NCBI RefSeq assembly: GCF_031455095.1
Contig: NZ_JAVDSB010000005.1
Location: 124,001-188,000, forward strand
Length of the DNA: 64,000 nucleotides
Direction: 5' to 3'
Origin: Paenibacillus_E qinlingensis_A
GTDB lineage: Bacteria; Bacillota; Bacilli; Paenibacillales; NBRC-103111
Shown here: positions 43,417-52,308 of the stretch, piece by piece
Numbering within the stretch: the first letter of the stretch is position 1
How the letters are laid out: the number at the start of each line of letters is the position of its first letter
The notes under the pieces: model-generated
Databases searched by the model: none
What the model was told of the DNA's origin: nothing
What the model saw: the letters and a program-made list of their open reading frames with translations, nothing else
Made by a program: the position numbers and the translations under genes

Positions 43417-44352
43417 ATGTCAGCATCACAAGAGGCTCTTACACCCATCGTACAGGTGGATCAGATTTCCAAACGCATTGGTTCCAAAACCATTATTGAT
43501 AAGTTAAGTTTCGATGTACCACGCGGCGAGGTTTTCGGTTTTCTTGGGCCGAACGGCGCGGGCAAAACGACAACAATCCGCATGATGGTCGGTCTCATGT
43601 CGATCTCGGAGGGGGATATACGCATTGGCGGGTATTCCATTCGGACTCATTTTGAGCAAGCGATTCGCCATATTGGCGCGATTGTAGAAAATCCGGAAAT
43701 GTACAAATTTCTAAGTGGATATAAAAATTTAGTGCATTATGCCCGGATGATTCCAGGTATTGACGAGAATCGGATTGATGAGGTTATTGATCTTGTCGGG
43801 ATGTCGAATCGTATTCATGACAAGGTCAAAACGTACTCCCTGGGCATGCGCCAACGACTAGGCATCGCGCAAGCACTGCTGCATAAGCCTTCCGTTCTGA
43901 TACTGGACGAGCCTACTAATGGATTGGATCCTGCAGGGATACGTGAGCTTCGCGATCATTTGCGAAAGCTAACCCGTGACGAAGGGATTTCAGTTATCGT
44001 TTCCTCTCACCTATTGGCAGAAATGGAGCTCATGTGTGACCGCGTAGCCATTATCCAAAATGGCAAATTAGTGGATGTTCGACTTATCAAGGAATATGTT
44101 CAAGAGGATGGCAAGCAGCGGGTCGTCTTCGAAGTAGAAACGGTAGAGCAAGCGATGAAGCTAGCCTCCGAACAACACATGCAAGTAGAAATCGTTGACG
44201 ACGAACTTGTCATGGATCTCGACAAGCAAGAAACGGCCGAGTGGAATAGGCGATTCGTTGAGGCAGGTATTGCGGTATATGGCATTCGCAAAACGGCGAA
44301 GTCGCTGGAAGATCAATTTTTGGAAATGACGGGAAGTGATCCTATTGCTTAA
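43417..44352 (+). CDS. ABC transporter ATP-binding protein (ABC-2 exporter type)
   Basis: ATPase of 311 aa. Walker A GPNGAGKT lies at residues 44-51, the signature is YSLGMRQRLGIAQAL, Walker B LILDEPTNGLDP and the H-loop SSHLLAE. The C-terminal 90 residues form the accessory domain common in bacitracin- or peptide-export ATPases. The start is ATG 43417 after AGAGGAGA; an in-frame TTG at 43390 is less likely. It overlaps its permease by eight bases. Confidence 0.88.
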   Translation: MSASQEALTPIVQVDQISKRIGSKTIIDKLSFDVPRGEVFGFLGPNGAGKTTTIRMMVGLMSISEGDIRIGGYSIRTHFEQAIRHIGAIVENPEMYKFLSGYKNLVHYARMIPGIDENRIDEVIDLVGMSNRIHDKVKTYSLGMRQRLGIAQALLHKPSVLILDEPTNGLDPAGIRELRDHLRKLTRDEGISVIVSSHLLAEMELMCDRVAIIQNGKLVDVRLIKEYVQEDGKQRVVFEVETVEQAMKLASEQHMQVEIVDDELVMDLDKQETAEWNRRFVEAGIAVYGIRKTAKSLEDQFLEMTGSDPIA

Positions 44353-45280
44353 TCTCATCAAGAATGAGCATATGAAAATTTATAGTCGGCTTCGAACATG
44401 GATTCTCATGATTTTACTCATTGTGATTGTCGTACTGACAGGCGTGTTAACACATTCGGATAATCAACAAGATGATAGTTGGAAGACCAGAGCAGCAGAA
44501 ACCGTTGAACATAATAAGACTGAGCTTGCGAATCCGGATATTCCAGATAGTTTCAAGAAGCAAATGCGTGAAGAAAGTGCACGTCAGCAATATATGCTGG
44601 ACCATAATTACCCGCCTATTGATAACACGTTATGGGGTGGCATGATCACTGCTTCTAGTCTGGTCATTCTGGTTACACTATTCACGGTTATTATTGCAGG
44701 AGATATGGTCGCGGGGGAGTTTACGTGGGGAACCATCAAGCTGCTGCTCATTCGGCCAGCTAGTCGATCAAAAATCTTATTGTCGAAGTATCTGACAACT
44801 TTACTTTTTGCAGCTACGCTTCTGGTTCTCTTGTTCATCACGGCCTTGATTGTGTACGGCTTTTCCTATGGTTTTGAGCGATTGGGGCTTCCACATCTAA
44901 CTGTCAATGCGGCAGGGCAGGTGCAGGAGAAAAACATGCTGCTGTATGTGTTTGCAACCTATGGGTTTAAATTAATTGAGCTTGTGATGATTGTTACACT
45001 GGCTTTTATGATCTCGACTGTGTTTCGCAGCGCTTCCCTTGCAATCGGACTCAGCATTTTCATCATGTTCGCTGGCCAAGTGATTACGTTACTGTTCCTG
45101 CGGTATACGTGGGGCAAATACTTCTTATTCGCGAATACGGATCTTACGCCGTATCTGGAGGATAGGCCGTTAGCAGAGGGAATGACGATGGGCTTCTCGA
45201 TCACCATGCTTATTCTGTATTTCTTACTATTCAATGTACTTTCCTGGGAAATATTCCGCAGACGCGATGTCGCGGCTTAG
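44345..45280 (+). CDS. ABC-2 type transporter permease
   Basis: Permease of 311 aa. The N-terminus NLIKNEHMKIYSRLRTWI is typical of the family, with TM1 at about 20-38, a large extracellular loop of some 70 residues and five further TM helices. The region GDMVAGEFTWGTIKLLLIRP is the coupling helix. TTG 44345 after GGGAAGTG gives the usual N-terminus; GTG 44336 is an alternative. With the ATPase it forms an exporter probably controlled by the adjacent two-component system. Confidence 0.87.
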   Translation: MLNLIKNEHMKIYSRLRTWILMILLIVIVVLTGVLTHSDNQQDDSWKTRAAETVEHNKTELANPDIPDSFKKQMREESARQQYMLDHNYPPIDNTLWGGMITASSLVILVTLFTVIIAGDMVAGEFTWGTIKLLLIRPASRSKILLSKYLTTLLFAATLLVLLFITALIVYGFSYGFERLGLPHLTVNAAGQVQEKNMLLYVFATYGFKLIELVMIVTLAFMISTVFRSASLAIGLSIFIMFAGQVITLLFLRYTWGKYFLFANTDLTPYLEDRPLAEGMTMGFSITMLILYFLLFNVLSWEIFRRRDVAA

Positions 45281-45332
45281 TATAGCTTAGCTTAGCGAGT
45301 AGGAGGGCTGACCGGTAGTGCTGAGTCCTTTT

Positions 45333-45520
45333 AACTGGAAAATGTACAGGTAATTTTGTTGTTTTTTAGTTTTACAGTGAATCAACTGGAAAATATACAG
45401 TTAATTCAGCGCATGCTAGACAAATCGCTAGAAATAGCTAGAAATAACTACGTAAAATCCAGTTATTTCTATAAATTGAGCATTCTCGTCTAGAATAGCT
45501 ACATAAAATCCATCTATTTC
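45333..45520. repeat. Four copies of an AACTGGA-type short repeat in opposing orientation
   Basis: Direct copies start at 45333 (AACTGGAAAATGTACAGGTA) and 45384 (AACTGGAAAATATACAGTTA). Inverted relatives lie at 45441-45469 and 45493-45520; the first of these is itself a perfect 9-bp dyad, GAAATAACT-N11-AGTTATTTC. No gene lies in 45281-45810; the rest of that gap holds a GC-rich stretch, a terminator and two 21-bp direct repeats (45741 and 45771). Confidence 0.7.
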
Positions 45521-45675
45521 AAAAGGGAGGGTGCTTTTGAAGTAGGTAGAGCCCGCGATGGTTTCTCCCGCAGCAGTTGCCCTCACGGGAAGTGCCCTCG
45601 CGGCAGACAACCCTCGCCTGGGTCTTGACCACCGGCATGCGCCGAAGCAGCTTCGCCCCAACCAGACGCCCAACG

Positions 45676-45722
45676 AAAAAAGCCCTAAGTCCACTTCAGT
45701 GAAGTGGAACTGGGGCTTCTTT
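45676..45722 (-). terminator. Terminator, mainly for the minus-strand HAD gene
   Basis: AAGCCC and AGTCCACTTC pair with GAAGTGGAACT and GGGGCTT. On the minus strand the stem runs into TTTTTT; on the plus strand into TCTTTC, so it may serve both sides. Confidence 0.7.
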
Positions 45723-45810
45723 CAGTGTTGCGGCTCTTCAATGTGTATGAGCTTTCGCATGTGAACCTTCATGTGTATGAACTTTCCCACGTTCGAACTT
45801 GCTTTGTTCG

Positions 45811-46545
45811 TTATTTCTGAATATACGAATGAATCGCCTCTGGCACTTCCAAAAGAGAAGGCAGTTGGTAAAATGCGCCTTGCGGTGTGATATCAATCGT
45901 CCCGTTGTTAAATACCCAATCATCCGCAACTGGGATGTGAATCGCATGGATACCCGCATGCAGTGCTGGCAAAACATCGGTCGTGACCGAGTTTCCGATC
46001 ATCCAAGTGTGCTGACGGTCAAAGCGCTGCTCCTGCACCAGCGTGTTCATAAACTCGCGTGTCTTATGAACGGTAACGAAGATACGATCCTGGAAAAATG
46101 CGTCGAGGCCAACATCCTTGATTTTCTTCATCTGGATGGACACATCGCCGCCTGTGTAAAGATATAAACGATGGCCCGCTTGTTGAAGGTTCTCCAGGGT
46201 CTCATTCATCAGGGGATAAGGTTCAACCGTGTAACTATAGACGGTATGACCGAGCTGCATGAGCCAGTCCACTTCTTTGGCGCTGACAGGGCGGTTGTAA
46301 TACTGTGCGAACCAATGGTAAGTTTCCACGAAAGACTGTGGAAAACGCTCTGGCATAAAGCCGTGAATTTGGATGCCGGCAAGGTCGATTTGTAACTGTT
46401 TTTGCTTAATATCCTGCTTAGTTAGTCGATGACCAGCATACCAGGTTAACATCAGATCAACGAATTGATCGATAACAAAGTCAAAATATTTATTGCAATG
46501 AACTAACGTGTCATCTAGATCAAATAGGATAGATTGTTCTCTCAT
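45811..46545 (-). CDS. HAD family hydrolase
   Basis: A 244-aa cytosolic hydrolase. Motif I is LFDLDDTLV with nucleophile D9 and D11, motif II is the T of YTGGD, the conserved Lys is in VHKTREF, and motif IV is MIGNSVTTDVLPA. A helical cap lies between motifs I and II. Substrate unknown; phosphatase activity is likely. It is preceded by GGAGAGCG and stands alone between the M23/bactofilin pair and the ABC genes. Confidence 0.85.
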   Translation of the reverse strand: MREQSILFDLDDTLVHCNKYFDFVIDQFVDLMLTWYAGHRLTKQDIKQKQLQIDLAGIQIHGFMPERFPQSFVETYHWFAQYYNRPVSAKEVDWLMQLGHTVYSYTVEPYPLMNETLENLQQAGHRLYLYTGGDVSIQMKKIKDVGLDAFFQDRIFVTVHKTREFMNTLVQEQRFDRQHTWMIGNSVTTDVLPALHAGIHAIHIPVADDWVFNNGTIDITPQGAFYQLPSLLEVPEAIHSYIQK

Positions 46546-46629
46546 AGTTTGCGCTCTCCTACATCAGTTAGAAAATGAGTTTCCAACTAGTATATCATGC
46601 AGGGCGCTTCAATCCTAGCCGTCGGAACG

Positions 46630-47082
46630 TTACATGGCCACCGTGTTGCCTTTGTACATATTCTCAGGTGCAGCGACAGGTCTATTTCCACTCTCAGGCT
46701 CATTGTTGGGTACAGGCGCAGGCACGGTAGATTTGGTTTCCATTTTACTGCTGCCTTGGAAGACGCCGCCTTCCTCGATGATAAATGAAGCTGCGCTAAT
46801 ATTGCCATGCAGGGAGCCAGTTGAAGTGATGGTTAGTTTACCTTTGGTTGTAATATTTCCTTGCACGCTTCCAGCCAAAACGACGTCCCGCGCTGCGATA
46901 TTGGATTTTACAATCCCATGTTCGCCAATAATGACGTCGCCAGCGCAATCGATATCTCCAGTAATTCCGCCCTCAATGCGAATGCTGGCCTCTGATTTAA
47001 TACGGCCTTCAAAGCTAGTTCCTTCACCTATCAGTGTATCGGTTGTATTAGGATTCATGAGGTTTTTTGTTTTTTTAAACAT
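46630..47082 (-). CDS. Bactofilin (polymer-forming cytoskeletal protein), copy 2
   Basis: A 150-aa bactofilin paralogous to the one at 21 kb. Shared blocks include TTDTLIGEGTSFEGRIKSEA, GDIDCAGDVIIGE and IEEGGVFQGSSKME. The disordered C-terminus is Pro/Asn-rich. The start is either ATG 47094, which overlaps the M23 stop, or ATG 47082 right after it; AAAGGATGA suits 47082 better and mirrors copy 1. It is coupled to the M23 gene. Confidence 0.87.
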   Translation of the reverse strand: MFKKTKNLMNPNTTDTLIGEGTSFEGRIKSEASIRIEGGITGDIDCAGDVIIGEHGIVKSNIAARDVVLAGSVQGNITTKGKLTITSTGSLHGNISAASFIIEEGGVFQGSSKMETKSTVPAPVPNNEPESGNRPVAAPENMYKGNTVAM

Positions 47083-47083
47083 G

Positions 47084-48124
47084 TTAGTTGTCATCCTTTC
47101 GAAGCGATTTAAGATAAGGTTTGGGATCGATACTTTCGCCATTTTTGAGTACTTCATAGTGGAGATGTGCCCCTGTGCTTCGGCCTGTAGATCCGACTAA
47201 ACCAATTGTACCGCCTTTTTCTACAGAATCTCCTTTGTTCACTAAAATTTTATTTAAATGCATATACCAGGTGCGTAAGCCCTTGGAATGCTCGATCACA
47301 ATGTTGTTGCCGTGGTAAATGTCCTTACCTGTACTGACAACTTTACCAGCTGCCGTTGCATAAACAGGGTCATTCTCATGAGCGCCGAAATCAATGCCGG
47401 AATGATAGCTCGGTATTTTGGTAAAAGGATCAGATCTGTAGCCAAAAGGGGAGGTTACCACCTTCGTACTTGTTGGCCATAGTGTTGGCGTTATACGAAG
47501 CTGCTCTTGTTTATCGGCTACTTTCTGCTTCGTTGCTGTCAAATTGGTTTGCAAAGTCTGAACTTCGCCATTCAGTGCCGTAAAAGAGGCTAATGTATCT
47601 TGGCCTAGTTTAAGAATGAGTTCTTGTGTGACGGGGTTAGGGCTTCCTCCTACACCCGTTGAAGCTGTAGATTCACCAACGACTGGCTGATTGGCATTTT
47701 TCTTAGCCGTATCTGTAGTGGAGGTGCTTGCAAGTGCCTTGTTTCCGGGTTCTGGATCAATGCCAGCGATGGATTTAAGATCACTTTCAAGCTTCTTTAC
47801 TTCTTCGACCTGTGTTTTCATCTGTTCAGCTTGCTGGGACAGTTGAATCACTTCATTTTGTAATTGTTCGATGGCTTCATCTTTGGAAGATAGGGCTTTA
47901 CTCCATTGCTGGTTGGCACCGCTAAGCTTCGACTGTAAATCACTTGCCTGTTTCAAGGTATGTGCGTGTGCAAAATAAATCGATATGGAAATCAGCATTA
48001 GCAAGGAAAAGCATGCTGCTGCGATATAGGCTACTAAATGAGATATGCGAAACCTGACGACTGATTGATTAGCGTCTGGTATGATAACCAGTGTCAGTTT
48101 TTTGGGTTTCCACTTGAGCTTCAT
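47084..48124 (-). CDS. M23 family metallopeptidase, membrane anchored, copy 2
   Basis: A 346-aa paralogue of the enzyme at 22 kb, with the same layout: KLTLVIIPDANQSVVRFRIS before one TM helix, a coiled coil at about 55-115, a Ser/Thr-rich linker and a LytM domain with HSGIDFGAHE and HLHYEV. The start at 48124 (MKLKWKPKK) matches copy 1; an upstream ATG at 48148 has no ribosome site either, so the start is uncertain. The gene runs into bactofilin 2 and diverges from the actin-like gene. Confidence 0.87.
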   Translation of the reverse strand: MKLKWKPKKLTLVIIPDANQSVVRFRISHLVAYIAAACFSLLMLISISIYFAHAHTLKQASDLQSKLSGANQQWSKALSSKDEAIEQLQNEVIQLSQQAEQMKTQVEEVKKLESDLKSIAGIDPEPGNKALASTSTTDTAKKNANQPVVGESTASTGVGGSPNPVTQELILKLGQDTLASFTALNGEVQTLQTNLTATKQKVADKQEQLRITPTLWPTSTKVVTSPFGYRSDPFTKIPSYHSGIDFGAHENDPVYATAAGKVVSTGKDIYHGNNIVIEHSKGLRTWYMHLNKILVNKGDSVEKGGTIGLVGSTGRSTGAHLHYEVLKNGESIDPKPYLKSLRKDDN

Positions 48125-48323
48125 AAGGGCTGGATTAACTCCTGTCATGGTTTAATTTGGTAAAGTGAAGTTCTGTACATCATTCGTCATAATTTGCTAA
48201 AAACCTGCCTTCCTGCCTACCAGTCCTAGTAAAATGAGTCTTAAGTAGGAAGGAATCCTGTCGTATATGATCGAATGTACTAATACAATTACAGAAAGCT
48301 GTAGATTTGGAGTGGAGGCACAC

Positions 48324-49415
48324 ATGATTAAGCTTGCAGGTATTGACATAGGGAACGATAGTATTAAGCTGGTGCTAGATGGGTCCAGAGAACCATTGGT
48401 GATACCGAATATCATTGCGCCAGGCTACGAAAGACACATTTTGCAGGAAGAAGATTCACCTTGGAAAGCATTGGATGTTGTCATTTACAGTCCGAGTCTT
48501 TCACAAAGGAATCAACGTTATTTCGTAGGGCAGCTTGCCTTGGAGCACGAGGATAACTTAGAGCTTGAAGATACGGACAATAAAGCGCTATCGGATCAAT
48601 CCCTCATTGTTGCACTGACAGCACTGGCTTATCAGGGTCTTACGAATCAAGCGGCTAATCCTGGCTACGGCAACGTGGACGAAGTTGAATATACATTAGG
48701 CACAGGTTTACCTGTCCGTGCATTCCCCAAATATAGTCAGACCTTCGAACATCGCCTGCTGGGTGAGCACGAAGTGACGTTTCTTTCCACACCGCAATTC
48801 CATAATCGCAAAATCAAAGTTTCGATTCGCAAAGTTGCTGTATCCATTGAAGGTGCTGCGGCTATGTTTCACATGGCGACACACGACAGCCTGCAAGTGA
48901 AAGACGAAGAAATATACAACGGCTGCATAGGTGTTTGCGAAATCGGTGCATTGACGACAGACTTCCCTGTTATCAAACGTATGGCGATCGATAACCATTT
49001 CAGCCATGGCGAGCAAATTGGAATCGCTACGTATTTGGATGCCATCATTCGGGATGTTGAAGATGCCTATGGTCACTTGTTCCCGAGTCGTGCAAAGCTC
49101 GCGCAAAGGGTGAAGAATCGTCAGTTTACGATTCAGCTTCCTGGAGAAGGCCAAGTAGATATTCGGCCGATCGTTGATCAGCATTTCCGTCGCGCAGCAG
49201 TACGCATGGTAGAAATGATCAAGAAGCGCTGGCGCAAATGCCCGGATATTCAATGCTTTTACGTAATTGGCGGCGGTGCAACTGCACTGAAACCGTATAT
49301 CCAAGACGCGGCAGGGGCCATGAAATTGCGTTTCACCAATGATAGTGAGTACCTAAATGTGCATGGCTATTTGAAGGTCGCAAAAAGCCGAATGAATCAT
49401 TCCGTTCCTGTTTAA
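48324..49415 (+). CDS. ParM/StbA family actin-like protein
   Basis: A 363-aa actin-fold ATPase. Phosphate loop 1 is GIDIGNDSIKLVLDG near residue 6, phosphate loop 2 CEIGALTTDFPVI, and the adenosine motif VIGGGATAL near 330. This matches the ParM/Alp group of filament-forming proteins, which move plasmids; chromosomal copies exist in Bacillales with unknown roles. ATG 48324 is preceded by GGAGTGGAGG. No ParR-like partner or centromere repeats are nearby. It is divergent from the M23/bactofilin 2 pair, so a link to cell-shape scaffolding is possible. Confidence 0.85.
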   Translation: MIKLAGIDIGNDSIKLVLDGSREPLVIPNIIAPGYERHILQEEDSPWKALDVVIYSPSLSQRNQRYFVGQLALEHEDNLELEDTDNKALSDQSLIVALTALAYQGLTNQAANPGYGNVDEVEYTLGTGLPVRAFPKYSQTFEHRLLGEHEVTFLSTPQFHNRKIKVSIRKVAVSIEGAAAMFHMATHDSLQVKDEEIYNGCIGVCEIGALTTDFPVIKRMAIDNHFSHGEQIGIATYLDAIIRDVEDAYGHLFPSRAKLAQRVKNRQFTIQLPGEGQVDIRPIVDQHFRRAAVRMVEMIKKRWRKCPDIQCFYVIGGGATALKPYIQDAAGAMKLRFTNDSEYLNVHGYLKVAKSRMNHSVPV

Positions 49416-49422
49416 TCTGTAC

Positions 49423-49449
49423 AAAGCACTCGCTGAAGCGGGTGCTTTT
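49423..49449. terminator. Terminator between convergent genes
   Basis: AAAGCAC and CGC pair with GCG and GTGCTTTT around TGAA (with one unpaired base on each arm). It separates the actin-like gene from germination operon 2. Confidence 0.75.
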
Positions 49450-49505
49450 CTCATTTTTAAACGATAAGCATTCCTCCATATCTCATTTCACGGTAGCTCC
49501 TAATG

Positions 49506-50882
49506 CTAATTACTTGCCTCCGCTTGTTTCAGCTTGGTGGTCTCCATATAAGTGGTAAGTGTCGTCAGTAGTAGACCACTGCCGAATCCAATCGCACAAA
49601 TTGTACCAATCAATGGAGATTTTTCGCCAAACATGAGCCCGATCAGAATAAAAGCAACGCAAATGAACAGCAATAGATTCCCTCCCTGCAACCAATGGGA
49701 ATAGGTTAGACGTTGGCTGAGCTTACCTGAATTTTGTTCAGGATCCTGCTTAGCATGAGTGCCGCCGGAGGAGGAAGGGGTAGCCAATGCATTTGGATTT
49801 TTCCGCCTCTTTCGAATCCCTACGATAAGGAGAAGAACCATAGTGAAAGGTTGGTAGGCCAGAACAATGACAGGTGAGCTAAAGTTGGAAAAGGAGAGCA
49901 GCTCGGTCGTGCTTTTAAAGGAAAGGCAAGTCGTTAGCGCCAACATAAGCCCGATGGGCTTGTTGATCATTGGATAATTCCGCCCATTGAATAGGGAGGT
50001 GATACCGATCAAAAGTGCCAAGTAAATCGCGATAATTTTACACGTCACTGTTGGAAACCAGATCATGAGCATGACGAGATCAAGTCGATCTAGGAAGTCA
50101 GTAACATGAATGGTTTGAACCAAGTTATACGTAGGATATGAGAAATTAGCAGGCATCCTAGGTCCGAGTACGGCAATTATGGCGAATAGAATAAGGGTGA
50201 GTAGAAAAAAACCGAGCAATGAGCCATGTCGAATAGCGGATCGCACATGATTGGAATTGTAAATCGTATGAAGAAAAGCACCTAGAATGAATACATCACC
50301 AGCACTTCCAAGTGTCAGAATGGAACTAGCTGTCCAATGCTGAAGCGGCATCGTTAAGACAGGTGTAGTAAGCCGTAAGAAGAATTCATTTGAAAGGAGC
50401 AGCGGCATAATGGTAATGGTAACCACGAATAGCGGGTAGAAGAGATCGTTTACACGAGCAATGACCTCTAGGCTTGTTTTGCCAAAATAAATAAGTAACA
50501 AGCAATTTAGCAAAAATAATATTTCCAAAGGTGTTGAATGTAGTAACAGCGTGGAACTAAATCTAGATACAGAGGAAATATCACGGACAACAATCTGCCA
50601 GAAATGAAACAAAATGAGTAGGTTTAGACAAGTGCCGAAGCCTTGACCTAATATTTCTTTGGATATTTCGAAAATGTTCTTTTGCGGATAGAGCTTGGTT
50701 ATATAGCCAAAGAAGCCAGCTATCAGGAACACATAGATAATAGAAAGTAAATAGCTGAACCAAGCGTCCATTTGATTGATACGAATTAACTCATTTTGCA
50801 AGGTAAGGATGCCTCCACTGGTGACAATGGAAGAAGCTAGCCACGAGAGCTGACGTAGGTTAATGACTTGCTTACTATCCAT
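49506..50882 (-). CDS. Spore germination protein, GerAB-type permease with C-terminal extension
   Basis: B subunit of receptor 2, 458 aa against the usual 365. The first 370 residues have the family layout (INLRQLSWLASSIVTSGG at the start, ten TM helices). The extra part is a hydrophilic linker (PSSSGGTHAKQDPEQNSGK) followed by two more TM helices. ATG 50882 follows AAAGGTGG; an in-frame ATG at 50930 would overlap the D gene. It is the last gene of the A-C-D-B operon. Confidence 0.85.
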   Translation of the reverse strand: MDSKQVINLRQLSWLASSIVTSGGILTLQNELIRINQMDAWFSYLLSIIYVFLIAGFFGYITKLYPQKNIFEISKEILGQGFGTCLNLLILFHFWQIVVRDISSVSRFSSTLLLHSTPLEILFLLNCLLLIYFGKTSLEVIARVNDLFYPLFVVTITIMPLLLSNEFFLRLTTPVLTMPLQHWTASSILTLGSAGDVFILGAFLHTIYNSNHVRSAIRHGSLLGFFLLTLILFAIIAVLGPRMPANFSYPTYNLVQTIHVTDFLDRLDLVMLMIWFPTVTCKIIAIYLALLIGITSLFNGRNYPMINKPIGLMLALTTCLSFKSTTELLSFSNFSSPVIVLAYQPFTMVLLLIVGIRKRRKNPNALATPSSSGGTHAKQDPEQNSGKLSQRLTYSHWLQGGNLLLFICVAFILIGLMFGEKSPLIGTICAIGFGSGLLLTTLTTYMETTKLKQAEASN

Positions 50883-50902
50883 GAGGAAGACCACCTTTCT
50901 GC

Positions 50903-51133
50903 TTAGATGCCAAGAACTCGGATGAGCCAAGGAGAAACATTTTGCACAAAGAAATAGGGAGGCATCGGTATGTTAACGTGAAAATATTTTGTGACAAGAA
51001 GAACAAGGATGATACCAACGGCAAGACCATAAGTTATTTTATAGCCTGTTTTCGCCTGCCGAAGCATTTTTCTATCCATAATAAAAAAGCCGGCCAGCAT
51101 GCTGAGAAAGCTGATGATGAAGATACCATCCAT
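50903..51133 (-). CDS. Small two-TM germination receptor D subunit
   Basis: A 76-aa protein with TM helices near residues 4-20 and 34-52 and the C-terminus NIPMPPYFFVQNVSPWLIRV. Small two-TM D proteins in gerA-type operons are known to modulate receptor function in Bacillus spores, and the size, topology and position between C and B match. The ribosome site AAAGGAGG lies inside the end of gerC and the ATG is two bases after its stop. Confidence 0.78.
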   Translation of the reverse strand: MDGIFIISFLSMLAGFFIMDRKMLRQAKTGYKITYGLAVGIILVLLVTKYFHVNIPMPPYFFVQNVSPWLIRVLGI

Positions 51134-51135
51134 CG

Positions 51136-52308
51136 TTAAATGCCTCCTTTGGTCACGTTGCGATTGATCACACCGGTATCAGGAATAATGGCTTTGACCA
51201 CAATATTGAACTCAGCTTCTTTAAAATAATGTTCCCAGTCCTTCCCGTATCGTTCGTTCCACTCCTGAGGATGAGTTCGCCAAACCATGAGACCAAGCTG
51301 AGCCGAATCCGTGCCTTCCTTTTGCATCTGTTTAATCGTCGCTAGCACGGACAGCTTGATTTGCTCTGCGAACTTGGTTTCAACGTGATGAAGCTTTTCG
51401 GACTTGAATAAATCCTCATCAGACCAGTCTTCTCGTATCGCTCCACGAGCATCGACGAGAACGTCGAACTGGACCTTATCATCGAGAAGTTTGGGTGTGA
51501 TAGCTGTCTGGCCCCCAATAATGGCAATGGAAATATCCTTACCTTCTTCCATGGGGAATGTGAGCTGCTGTTCTTTCACTTGATTTCGAAGCAACATGAG
51601 CCCACAAGCTTCTTTCTTCTTATAGACGCCAACCATCTTATCCCCTTTGAATTGTACATAACCAGTCAATTGGATTTCATGTGATGACTCGTTAGCAGGT
51701 TGTCCCTCATATGGTTGCATATAGCTCATAATAGGATCGCTGTTAAAGCTTAGAGAGAGACCCACATCCTTCATGGACGTAGGCATGGATTGACGTGATT
51801 TGGCCAGCTCTCGAATGGTTTCAGCGGGGAATCGTTCGAACTTGGGTTCGGCCTTCAAAAGGTCATAGCCCTTACCTTTCGCAACGACTAGGAAGCAAGT
51901 CATCCGATTCTCGGGTGATCGCGGTAGGACATCAAATATCGAATTAATGCCATCCTTAGCGAGTTCCTCACCAATGACAATCGTTCGTCGATGTGAGAGG
52001 AATATTCGCCGTGACAACCGCATTTGAAGCTTACTGACGGCATCGCGGAAGGTGTTCCCTACCTCAGAATCAATGTAGTAGCTTTTCCCTCCAGATGTTC
52101 CGCCGCCGCCGCCGCTAGCTCCGCCCATTGACCCAGGAAGCGGGAACATATACGTGACACGAAATCTGCCGTCATCCTCTAGATCAACTGAAGACGTAAC
52201 GACAAACGCGAGGTCATTCGTCTCCGTACGATCCCAACAGCCAGTAAGAAGAGTCGTGGAGCATAGAAGGATGGCGACCATTCTTAAACGTAGTTTAGGA
52301 TGAATCAT
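51136..52308 (-). CDS. Ger(x)C family spore germination lipoprotein
   Basis: C subunit of receptor 2, 390 aa. The lipobox reads LLTGCWDRTETND, with the typical WDR after Cys. A Gly/Ser-rich insert (GGASGGGGGTSGG) occurs near residue 60; the receptor 3 protein has a similar but shorter insert. The C-terminal Ger(x)C domain is complete (EWNERYGKDWEHYFKEAEF). It overlaps the A subunit by 14 bp. Confidence 0.9.
   Translation of the reverse strand: MIHPKLRLRMVAILLCSTTLLTGCWDRTETNDLAFVVTSSVDLEDDGRFRVTYMFPLPGSMGGASGGGGGTSGGKSYYIDSEVGNTFRDAVSKLQMRLSRRIFLSHRRTIVIGEELAKDGINSIFDVLPRSPENRMTCFLVVAKGKGYDLLKAEPKFERFPAETIRELAKSRQSMPTSMKDVGLSLSFNSDPIMSYMQPYEGQPANESSHEIQLTGYVQFKGDKMVGVYKKKEACGLMLLRNQVKEQQLTFPMEEGKDISIAIIGGQTAITPKLLDDKVQFDVLVDARGAIREDWSDEDLFKSEKLHHVETKFAEQIKLSVLATIKQMQKEGTDSAQLGLMVWRTHPQEWNERYGKDWEHYFKEAEFNIVVKAIIPDTGVINRNVTKGGI

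Noticed and set aside
45428..45694. 88-codon minus-strand open frame
   Set aside because: It reads through inverted intergenic repeats and a GC-rich spacer, has no ribosome site and shows no family signature.
45558..45764. 68-codon plus-strand open frame
   Set aside because: It runs through the terminator hairpin at 45676-45722 and has no plausible ribosome site or motif.
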